Assembly (NCBI GenBank): GCA_964532385.1 | Contig: CAZHHW010000002.1 | Span: forward strand, 33,600 to 97,599 | Origin: UBA6921 sp964532385 | Lineage (GTDB): Bacteria; Pseudomonadota; Gammaproteobacteria; SG8-11 | Length of the DNA stretch: 64,000 nt | Direction of reading: 5' to 3' | Part shown: piece by piece, positions 52,680 to 60,050 of the stretch | How the letters are laid out: every line of letters starts with the position of its first letter | Position numbering within the stretch: position 1 is the first letter of the stretch | Made by a program: the position numbers and the translations under genes | Notes under the pieces: model-generated | What the model saw: the letters and a program-made list of their open reading frames with translations, nothing else | Database searches by the model: none | Told to the model about the DNA's origin: nothing

Positions 52680-53354
52680 TTATTTGAATGCCTGCCGCTG
52701 CAGGATATTGGAAAATTCCTCGAGGAAATTGCTATAACGGCTTTCCAGCCGGTCAACCTCGTTGATGAACCGGTTGTACGCAATCACCGCCGGTATCGCG
52801 GCGAACAAACCCATGGCGGTGGCGATCAAGGCTTCGGCGATGCCGGGCGCCACCAGACCCAGGGTCGCTTGCTTGAGGTTACCCAGCGCGCGAAACGAGT
52901 TCATGATGCCCCACACCGTTCCGAACAAGCCCACATACGGGCTGGTCGAACCCACCGTGGCCAGAAACGGCAGATTGGTTTCAAGCCGGTCGATCTCGCG
53001 CGCCAGTGCAATGCGCATGGCACGCTGCGCACCGTCGAGCACCGCTTTGGGCTCCGCCGAATGTTGCTGGCGCAAGCGCGCGAATTCGCGAAACCCCGCT
53101 TCGAAAATCATTTCCATGCCCGCGCGGGTGTGGGGACGCGCGGTGATATTGGAGTACAACTGAGTGAGGTCGCCGCCGGACCAGAACTTGTCTTCGAAGG
53201 TATCCGCTTCGCGGCGCGCCTGTTTGAGTACAAAGGCCTTGCGAAAGGTGCGCGTCCAGGAGATCAACGACACCAGCAGCAGCATGCCCATGACCAATTG
53301 CACCACGTGGCTTGCGTTCAGAACCAAATGCAAAATGGATAAATCAACGTTCAC
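52680..53354 (-). CDS. tolQ: Tol-Pal motor protein TolQ
   Basis: 224 residues with three membrane helices. Conserved blocks: TVGSTSPYVGLFGTVWGIMN, then GIAEALIATAMGLFAAIPAV. GTG start at 53354 overlaps the ybgC end by 11 bp. Confidence 0.97.
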   Translation of the reverse strand: MNVDLSILHLVLNASHVVQLVMGMLLLVSLISWTRTFRKAFVLKQARREADTFEDKFWSGGDLTQLYSNITARPHTRAGMEMIFEAGFREFARLRQQHSAEPKAVLDGAQRAMRIALAREIDRLETNLPFLATVGSTSPYVGLFGTVWGIMNSFRALGNLKQATLGLVAPGIAEALIATAMGLFAAIPAVIAYNRFINEVDRLESRYSNFLEEFSNILQRQAFK

Positions 53355-53787
53355 TCGTAACCTCCCTGAGTAGGCGCGGCGGAATCGCCGTGGGGCGCAG
53401 CGTGCGCGCGTCCAGACAGGCGATTTTTACCTGTCCGGCGCATAAAATCTTTGACGCCGCGCCCGTGGCGAGCTCGACGCGCTGCGCGAATAATAAACTT
53501 GCTCTTCCAATTTCCGCCAGTTGCGCGCTGACATTTAACAACTGGTTAAAGCGCGCCGGTTGCAAATAATCCACGGCGACCGAGCGCACCGCGAACAGCA
53601 CCCCTTCGTTGGCAATGAGTTCGTCCTGTTCAAAACCCAGCTTGCGCAAGTACTCGGTGCGCGCACGTTCCATGAACTTCAAATAGTTGGCGTAGTAGAC
53701 CACACCGCCGCTGTCGGTGTCTTCGTAGTAAACGCGGATGGGGAAGGAGAATGCGTGCATGCCCGAGGCGATTTTAATTTTCGCCAC
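53344..53787 (-). CDS. ybgC: Tol-Pal-associated acyl-CoA thioesterase YbgC
   Basis: A 147-residue hotdog-fold thioesterase. The active-site block is YYEDTDSGGVVYYANYLKFM, with the catalytic Asp in the first part. The GTG at 53787 overlaps ruvB by 14 bp; ATG at 53760 is a possible alternative start. Confidence 0.94.
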   Translation of the reverse strand: MAKIKIASGMHAFSFPIRVYYEDTDSGGVVYYANYLKFMERARTEYLRKLGFEQDELIANEGVLFAVRSVAVDYLQPARFNQLLNVSAQLAEIGRASLLFAQRVELATGAASKILCAGQVKIACLDARTLRPTAIPPRLLREVTSER

Positions 53788-54823
53788 TGAACAAACTCAT
53801 CGACTCATGCGGCGCGCCGGGCGGCGGCGGTACCAGACCGAAGTGCAAATACGCGCTCTTGGTCGCCACCCGGCCGCGCGGCGTGCGCATCATAAAGCCT
53901 TGCTGAATCAGAAAAGGTTCGAGCACGTCTTCAATGGTGCCGCGTTCTTCACCGATGGCCGCGGCAATACTGTCGACACCCACCGGGCCGCCGTCGAATT
54001 TTTCAATGATCGCCAGCAGTAGCTTGCGGTCCATCATGTCGAAACCGTTGACATCCACATCCAGCAGATCCAGCGCGCGGCTCGCGACGGCGAAATCAAC
54101 CGCGCCTTTGGCTTTGACCTGCGCATAGTCGCGCACTCGGCGCAGCAAGCGATTAGCGATGCGCGGCGTACCGCGCGCGCGGCGCGCGATTTCAGTTGCA
54201 CCCGCGGCGTCCATTTCGATGCCCATGATGCGCGCGGAACGCTGTGCGATGGTGGTCAAGTCCGCCGCACTATAAAACTCCAAACGCTGCACGATGCCGA
54301 AGCGGTCGCGCAGCGGCGATGTAAGCAATCCCGCACGCGTGGTCGCACCGACCAAGGTGAACGGCGGCAGATCCAGCTTGATGGAACGTGCCGCCGGGCC
54401 TTCGCCGATTAAAATGTCAAGCTGGTAGTCTTCCAGGGCCGGATAGAGAATTTCTTCCACCACCGGACTTAAGCGATGGATTTCGTCGATGAACAACACG
54501 TCTTTGGCTTCGAGATTGGTCAGTAACGCGGCCAGGTCGCCCGGCCGTTCCAGCACCGGACCGGAAGTTGAACGAATGTTCACTCCCATTTCCTGCGCGA
54601 TGATGTTGGCCAGAGTGGTTTTGCCCAGACCGGGCGGACCAAAAATCAGCACATGGTCGAGCGCTTCAGCGCGTCCGCGCGCCGCCTGAATGAAAATCTC
54701 CATTTGCTCGCACACGGCAGGCTGGCCGACATAATCTGCTAAACGGCGCGGACGGATGGCGCGGTCCTGCGCGTCTTCTTCGCGGATTTGTACCGGAGCT
54801 ATCAGGCGGTCGGTTTCAATCAT
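53774..54823 (-). CDS. ruvB: Holliday junction helicase RuvB
   Basis: 349-residue AAA+ motor for branch migration. Walker A GPPGLGKTTLA, Walker B LFIDEIHRLSP, sensor GATTRAGLLTSPLRDRFGIV and a C-terminal winged helix (EPFLIQQGFMMRTPRGRVAT). It lies 13 bp after ruvA. Confidence 0.98.
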   Translation of the reverse strand: MIETDRLIAPVQIREEDAQDRAIRPRRLADYVGQPAVCEQMEIFIQAARGRAEALDHVLIFGPPGLGKTTLANIIAQEMGVNIRSTSGPVLERPGDLAALLTNLEAKDVLFIDEIHRLSPVVEEILYPALEDYQLDILIGEGPAARSIKLDLPPFTLVGATTRAGLLTSPLRDRFGIVQRLEFYSAADLTTIAQRSARIMGIEMDAAGATEIARRARGTPRIANRLLRRVRDYAQVKAKGAVDFAVASRALDLLDVDVNGFDMMDRKLLLAIIEKFDGGPVGVDSIAAAIGEERGTIEDVLEPFLIQQGFMMRTPRGRVATKSAYLHFGLVPPPPGAPHESMSLFSGEN

Positions 54824-54836
54824 GGTGCGGAGGATT

Positions 54837-55445
54837 CTACTTCACCATGGCTTGCAGTGCCGCGCGAATAATTTTTTCGCTGGGAAGATCGCCGGTGTCG
54901 ACGGCATTGACCATGCGGCTGGCTTCCGGGGGTGAATAACCCAGCGAGATGAGCGCTTCAATGGCATCCTTCATGGCGTTATTTCCGCTCGGCGGCAAAC
55001 CGGGCGTTTTATTGGGAAGCTCGCTTACACTGCCGTTGCCCCAATGGGCGACCCGATCGCGCATCTCGATCAATAAACGTTCCGCCGTTTTCTTACCAAT
55101 GCCAGGTACCCGCACCAGATTCGCGGTGTCATTATTGAGTACACAGCGCACGAATTCATCCACCGCCATGCCCGACAGAATCGCCAGTGCGACTTTGGGA
55201 CCCACGCCGCTGATCTTAAGCAAAGTACGAAATAACAGGCGCTCGGCGTCGCTGGCGAAACCGTAAAGCAGGTGGGCGTCTTCGCGCACCACCAGATGCG
55301 TATGCAAGGTCACGCTCGCCCCGGTTTCGGGCAACTGGTAGAAGGTACTCATCGGCGCGGACAGTTCATAGCCGACGCCTTGCACATCGATCAATAACTC
55401 GGGCGGCTTTTTACTCAGCAGAACTCCATGCAGACGGCCGATCAA
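54837..55445 (-). CDS. ruvA: Holliday junction protein RuvA
   Basis: 202 residues: OB-fold N-terminus (MIGRLHGVLLSKKPPELLID), two helix-hairpin-helix motifs (KISGVGPKVALAILSGM, VPGIGKKTAERLLIEMRDR) and domain III that binds RuvB (EALISLGYSPPEASRMV). Confidence 0.98.
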   Translation of the reverse strand: MIGRLHGVLLSKKPPELLIDVQGVGYELSAPMSTFYQLPETGASVTLHTHLVVREDAHLLYGFASDAERLLFRTLLKISGVGPKVALAILSGMAVDEFVRCVLNNDTANLVRVPGIGKKTAERLLIEMRDRVAHWGNGSVSELPNKTPGLPPSGNNAMKDAIEALISLGYSPPEASRMVNAVDTGDLPSEKIIRAALQAMVK

Positions 55446-55464
55446 TGCGGTGATCCTCTTAGTG

Positions 55465-55980
55465 TCATAACATTACTTTCGCGGGTTGTCCGGCCAGCGC
55501 AATCAGCCGCACCGTCTGCCGCGTATGCGCGTGACATAATGCCACTGCCAAGGCATCGGCTGAATCCGGCGTGGGCAGACCGGGCAGCTTAAGCAATACG
55601 CGCACCATGTGCTGGATCTGGTTTTTGGCCGCGTGGCCCTTGCCGACAATCGCTTGCTTGATCTGCGTGGCGGCATACTCCGTCACCGGCAATCCCGGCA
55701 ACAATGCCGCACACAGCGCCGCACCCCGCGCTTGGCCGAGTTTCAAGGCGGCGTCCGCGTTGCGATGCATAAACACTTTTTCGATGGCGATTTCCTGCGG
55801 TTGGTAGGTCGCGACTATTTCCTGAATGCCCAGGAAGATCGAGCGCAGCCGCTGCGGCCATTCTTCTTTATCCACCCGCACAATACCGCTGGCAATATAA
55901 CTCATGCGCCGTTCTTCCACGGCGATCACACCGTAACCGGTGATACGGGAGCCGGGATCGATGCCCAAAATGCGAATCAC
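55465..55980 (-). CDS. ruvC: Holliday junction resolvase RuvC
   Basis: 171 residues from the GTG at 55980, giving the usual RuvC opening I-R-I-L-G-I-D-P-G-S-R with the first catalytic Asp. Later acidic residues (EKVFMHRNADAALKLGQARG; DSADALAVALCHAH) complete the active site. The frame is open 12 codons further upstream but that part does not match the family. Confidence 0.96.
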   Translation of the reverse strand: MIRILGIDPGSRITGYGVIAVEERRMSYIASGIVRVDKEEWPQRLRSIFLGIQEIVATYQPQEIAIEKVFMHRNADAALKLGQARGAALCAALLPGLPVTEYAATQIKQAIVGKGHAAKNQIQHMVRVLLKLPGLPTPDSADALAVALCHAHTRQTVRLIALAGQPAKVML

Positions 55981-56378
55981 GACTCGAACTGCGGCACGGC
56001 GGTCAGAGGGCAGCAAACGGTGTTCTCAACCTTTCGCACGGCGCGCAGTCCTATGATGCTATTTAAAGGAATGTGAAATATTCAGACGCCGCAAAGTGTA
56101 GCATCGCCCGCCAGGTTAAACACACTGAACACAAGAAACGGGGGCGTGGGGTCGTCGGATGATTAATGTGAATCAGGACTCACAAATTGCGAGTATCAAA
56201 AAATCTTTGTCGACGTGGTTGTTTTTTGTATTGTGAAATTCCCAAGGACCTGTAAAACTTTGTGTCTCGGGGAGCCATGCTTTGACTTGTTGATCCTTCC
56301 AGTATCGTAGAACTGTCACGCTCCGCCCTAAATGTCTTAAATTTCGAACCTTTACGTCAAGGAGCTGTTGCCCGTGCC
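55981..56378. other. Gene-free stretch between ruvC and the Sel1 gene
   Basis: 398 bp that should hold the ruvC promoter (minus) and the Sel1-gene promoter (plus). The yebC gene, often next to ruvC, is absent. A minus-strand open frame here looks spurious. I see no RNA gene or repeat. Confidence 0.5.
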
Positions 56379-56943
56379 ATGAATACGATCGCCGCGTTAT
56401 TCGTTGCTTCCTGCCTTTTGTTGCCGTCACTGATGTATGCCGCTGAGTCGAACAACCCCGCAACCGAAGACTACATCTGGCAGGAACGTTTTAATGAACA
56501 AATGGAATTGGCTCGCACGGGTAACGCCGAGGCGCAATTCAATATAGGCGAGATGTATGAAAAGGGCAGCGGCACTTCTGCCAACATGAAAAACGCTTTC
56601 ACCTGGTTTGAACTTGCCGCCAAACAAAATCACCAGAAAGCGCAATTTAAAATTGCCTATATGTATTATCGTGGCGAAGGCGTGGAGGCGCATCCCGGCA
56701 AGGCCTTTCAGATGATGGAGCGGCTTGCTAAAGCAGGCTATACACGTGCCCAGTATTATCTAGCGTTAATGTACGAAGTCGGCGTGGTAACGCCACGCGA
56801 TCTGGATCAAGCCCGTCTGTGGTATAGCCGTGCGGCGGCCAGCGGGTATCCTGCGGCCCAAGATGCATTGACCGACAAAAAACGTTTTCCCGCCAAACCC
56901 GTGCTGGTTGAAAGCGCACGCGCAGAGCCGCCCCGCGAGCAAC
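56379..56943 (+). CDS. Sel1-repeat protein, 3' part cut by gap
   Basis: 188 visible residues: signal peptide ending MYAAE, then Sel1/TPR-like repeats such as GNAEAQFNIGEMYEKGSGTS, then HQKAQFKIAYMYYRGEGVE and YTRAQYYLALMYEVGVVTP. Sel1 proteins are adaptor solenoids. AAGGAG at 56359-56364 sits 14 bp before the ATG, longer than usual. The frame runs into the gap at 56944, so the C-terminus is missing; the ORF after the gap may be its continuation. Confidence 0.75.
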
Positions 56944-57043
56944 NNNNNNNNNNNNNNNNNNNNNNNNNNNNNNNNNNNNNNNNNNNNNNNNNNNNNNNNN
57001 NNNNNNNNNNNNNNNNNNNNNNNNNNNNNNNNNNNNNNNNNNN
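56944..57043. other. Assembly gap (100 N)
   Basis: A second placeholder gap of 100 N and unknown true size. It breaks the Sel1-repeat gene, and the frame on the far side cannot be linked to it by arithmetic. Confidence 0.99.
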
Positions 57044-57045
57044 CC

Positions 57046-57630
57046 GTACAACCCTTCGCTGCCGCTAAAAATATCTCAATCACCGCGGCGCTGCGTAATG
57101 AAGCCTCGCGCGGAACCCAAATTGCCCTGGGCCTGGACCCCGCGCACACGAATTCTCCACCGCTGCCCTTGATGGCTTTCGCCGGATCGCAACCGGTCAT
57201 TCAAATGCAATCCACGCCCTACTCGTTTCTTACCAGCGGAAGCTGGGTCTCGCAAACAAATTTGCCCTCGGAATTTCTTCCCTCCAAATTAACTTCATGC
57301 GAAGCGGGCAATGAAAGCGTCATGGAATGCAAATCAAAAGAACTCGTCCGCATGATTGGTGAAGCAGAGATCGGTTATACGACACAGGCAACCGTGTATG
57401 CGGTGCAACCCACCGGCGAATTCAAAATTATTTACCGCAATAATATCGTCAAAATCAACCGCCGCGGCGACAGTAAAATCACCGCCGGACCGGAACAGGA
57501 AATCAAACTCGGCCTGCAGAAAACCGAGCATCATCTGGAGTGCAAACTCGAAAACGAGCGAACCATTCAGTGTGTTAAAAACCACCTGCAAAAAATCACG
57601 CTTTCAAATACATCCGCGCTTCTAGATTAA
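57046..57630 (+). CDS. C-terminal fragment of unknown protein after gap (possibly Sel1-gene continuation)
   Basis: 195 residues open from the gap to a stop at 57628-57630. Blocks include FAAAKNISITAALRNEASRG, three or more Cys (TSCEAGNESVMECKS, ECKLENERTIQCVK) and a charged beta-rich end. No family recognised. It may be the end of the Sel1 protein or of a separate gene whose start is lost. Confidence 0.55.
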   Translation, partial: VQPFAAAKNISITAALRNEASRGTQIALGLDPAHTNSPPLPLMAFAGSQPVIQMQSTPYSFLTSGSWVSQTNLPSEFLPSKLTSCEAGNESVMECKSKELVRMIGEAEIGYTTQATVYAVQPTGEFKIIYRNNIVKINRRGDSKITAGPEQEIKLGLQKTEHHLECKLENERTIQCVKNHLQKITLSNTSALLD

Positions 57631-57883
57631 ATTTTCTTCAAGCAGTTCTGGTAACGGGGCGAGGCGACTCATCTCCGTAACTTTATTGCGCAACACCTTT
57701 GATTCTGCACAATTCACTCGACGCGAGGATTATCCTCGCATGAGCTTTACGAAGCTCTTCCCCGCCTCCTTTCAATGTGTTCGATACCCCACAGACTAAA
57801 TGTGTCAACAAGCTTAACTTTTGCACCATGGGACGGGAAATATTTGTTCCCTTTCTGACTTTAAACCCACAAAAGGAATCGCT

Positions 57884-58474
57884 ATGTTGAATAAAAAAAT
57901 CCAACTCACCACACTATGCATGGCGCTCATCGGCGGCACGACCGGCATGAACATCAGCCAAGCTGCTGAGAAGAGCGGTTTATATGTTGCTCTGGATGCG
58001 GGCCAGGCAGAAGCCAGGAAATACTGCGACAACGCGACTGATTGCGAGAGTGGCGATACCAGCGTGCGCGGCGCGCTCGGTTATCAATTCAACCCGATGT
58101 TGGGCGGCGAGCTGGGCTACACCAGTTTCGGAACACTCGTAAACAGTAAAGATAATAATGCGTTTAATGCCAAGCAGGATGCCAGTGCATGGACTGCTAG
58201 CGCGTTAGGCACTTTTCCGGTTGCCGAGCACTTCGGTCTCTTCGGCCGCTTAGGTATCGCGGGTTATAACTTCAGCAATAGCGGTACCGTCCAAGGCGTT
58301 CCGGTAAAAGACGATAACAGCACCAAACCTTTCTTTGGTCTGGGTGTGAAATTCAGTCTGAATGAGGATTGGGCGCTACGTGCGGAATATCAACGCTACA
58401 CCGATATCTCCGGTGTGAATGGCAGCAATGACAGCGTTCAGGGCTGGTACGGCGGCGCCGTCTACGTCTTTTAA
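57884..58474 (+). CDS. Outer-membrane beta-barrel protein (OmpA-like small barrel)
   Basis: 196 residues: signal peptide ending at about SQA, then an eight-strand barrel pattern of alternating hydrophobics (SVRGALGYQFNPMLGGELGY, FGLFGRLGIAGYNF, WALRAEYQRYTDI) and the C-terminal Phe after GWYGGAVYV needed for BAM insertion. AAAGGA lies 6 bp before the ATG at 57884. Function (porin, adhesion) is not decided. Confidence 0.85.
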   Translation: MLNKKIQLTTLCMALIGGTTGMNISQAAEKSGLYVALDAGQAEARKYCDNATDCESGDTSVRGALGYQFNPMLGGELGYTSFGTLVNSKDNNAFNAKQDASAWTASALGTFPVAEHFGLFGRLGIAGYNFSNSGTVQGVPVKDDNSTKPFFGLGVKFSLNEDWALRAEYQRYTDISGVNGSNDSVQGWYGGAVYVF

Positions 58475-58511
58475 TCTAGATTTATCACGGGCCGGTTAGT
58501 GACTTTAAATC

Positions 58512-58538
58512 GCATCCCCCCGCTTTGCGGGGGGATGC
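58512..58538. terminator. Bidirectional terminator between convergent genes
   Basis: Perfect 12-bp stem GCATCCCCCCGC / GCGGGGGGATGC with loop TTT, between the stop of the barrel gene and the stop of the FHA gene. Plus-strand reading gives TCATTTAA after it. Confidence 0.85.
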
Positions 58539-58561
58539 TCATTTAATTCCCGCATTCAGCT

Positions 58562-59212
58562 TCATGTGAAAACAAATTCCAGCTTCATACCCGCAATCTC
58601 GATCACATCGTGGTCATTAAGCGGAGTGCTTTGCGCGCTGATCGGACGGTCATTCAACGTGGGCGGCATGGTCACCACGACCTGGCCCTTGGTGTGCGCG
58701 TAGGCCACAAAATAACCGTTGGTGCGCTTGGAAATAATCACTGCGTTGCCGGCACTCCCCAGCGTGGTGTATGACTTCACAATCTCAAGCGTATGCCCTG
58801 CTTTTGGACCGGTGAGCACCTTGACCGCGGCGGGCAGTAGTGTCCTGGTTTTGATATTTTCCGTGCCGGGCTTCATCATCATGGTTTTGTCAAAATCTGG
58901 TGCGTCTTCATCCAGAAATTTAAATTCATGGCGGCCGAGCATGATGGCATCGCCATGGCGCAGCATATGCTTTTTGATACGCAGGCCATTGACCAGGGTC
59001 CCGTTGGTACTGCCTAAATCTTCGACGTACACATCCTTGATATTATCCATGTAGGCGTTCTTCTCGACTTTGATCACGGCATGTTTACTGCTGATGGTGA
59101 TGTCGTCGATCTGGATATCGCTCTGCGCCTTACGCCCGATGGTGAACGATTCGCGATCCAGCGGAAACTCCCGCAGGACCACACCCTCCAGACAGAGAAG
59201 TAGTTTCGCCAT
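58562..59212 (-). CDS. FHA-domain protein
   Basis: 216 residues. The N-terminal FHA domain has the phosphothreonine-binding residues: FTIGRKAQSDIQIDDITISS, then KHAVI and LGSTNGTLVNG. The C-terminal half (TLGSAGNAVIISKRTNGYFV, with NDRPISAQSTPLNDHDVIEI) looks like a second, degenerate FHA domain. ATG at 59212 is 4 bp after the PP2C stop. It likely reads phosphorylation set by the kinase at 60005-62602. Confidence 0.9.
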   Translation of the reverse strand: MAKLLLCLEGVVLREFPLDRESFTIGRKAQSDIQIDDITISSKHAVIKVEKNAYMDNIKDVYVEDLGSTNGTLVNGLRIKKHMLRHGDAIMLGRHEFKFLDEDAPDFDKTMMMKPGTENIKTRTLLPAAVKVLTGPKAGHTLEIVKSYTTLGSAGNAVIISKRTNGYFVAYAHTKGQVVVTMPPTLNDRPISAQSTPLNDHDVIEIAGMKLEFVFT

Positions 59213-59216
59213 GAAG

Positions 59217-60050
59217 CTATCCGGTAACGCTCGAAACGATATGGACCGGCGAGTAATAGGCCAGCACCGCCGAGATATTGTCATGACCTCCGCGCGCATT
59301 AGCCAGCTCGATCAAATCGCTTACGGTTTGTTCAAGATCAGCGGTATTTCTCAATGCCGCTTGTAAATCGCCATCGTTTACCACATCGGTAAGACCATCC
59401 GAACACAACAAATACAGATCGCCGGAATGAACCAGAAACTGTTGCACATCCGTGTCAACATCTGGCCCGATTCCCAAAGCGCGGGTAATGATGTTTTTGC
59501 TGAAATTGCGTTGGGCTTCTTCGAGCGTATACATGCCCTTGCGCACGGCCTCTTCAACCATGGAGTGGTCGTGGGTCAAGCGTTCGAACTGCGCATCGCG
59601 TAAACGATACGCGCGCGAATCGCCCACGTGCGCAATGGTTACACTGCCCGCGGCAAACAGCGCAAGCACCAAAGTCGTGCCCATGCCGCTGTATTGCGGG
59701 TTCTCCAGCGCGCTTTTGTAGACCAGGGTATTGGCTTGCGCAATGGTGCTCAGCGCAAGGTACACCGCTTCGGTGCCGTCGTCGTCAACCCCCGATGCCA
59801 AGGGCGATTCGGTCAAAACCCGCTGCAATTCGTCAACCACGGCTTGAACCGCAAGGCCGCTCGCGACTTCACCGGCGCGATGCCCGCCCATGCCGTCGGC
59901 TAGCACCGCCAGCGCTAAATCGGGCCGCACCGCGATGCAATCTTCATTATGCTCACGCACCCGGCCGGTATCGCTCTTGCCGGCAATACGTAAAGTAAAA
60001 TTGTTCAAGCAGTGGCTCGCATTTTTGATTTCTCGATAATTTCCTGGCAT
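59217..60050 (-). CDS. PP2C-family protein phosphatase (Stp1-like)
   Basis: 277 residues from ATG 60050. PPM metal motifs are visible: SDTGRVREHNEDCI, LAVLADGMGGHRAGEVAS, VTIAHVGDSRAYRLRD, LLCSDGLTDVV and GGHDNISAVL. It dephosphorylates Ser/Thr and is paired with the kinase. A TTG at 60008, overlapping the kinase stop, is an alternative start that fits the family N-terminus better. Confidence 0.92.
   Translation of the reverse strand: MPGNYREIKNASHCLNNFTLRIAGKSDTGRVREHNEDCIAVRPDLALAVLADGMGGHRAGEVASGLAVQAVVDELQRVLTESPLASGVDDDGTEAVYLALSTIAQANTLVYKSALENPQYSGMGTTLVLALFAAGSVTIAHVGDSRAYRLRDAQFERLTHDHSMVEEAVRKGMYTLEEAQRNFSKNIITRALGIGPDVDTDVQQFLVHSGDLYLLCSDGLTDVVNDGDLQAALRNTADLEQTVSDLIELANARGGHDNISAVLAYYSPVHIVSSVTG

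Noticed and set aside
56173..56463. Minus-strand open frame of 96 codons between ruvC and the Sel1 gene
   Set aside because: It overlaps the Sel1 start region, has no good ribosome-binding site and resembles no family.
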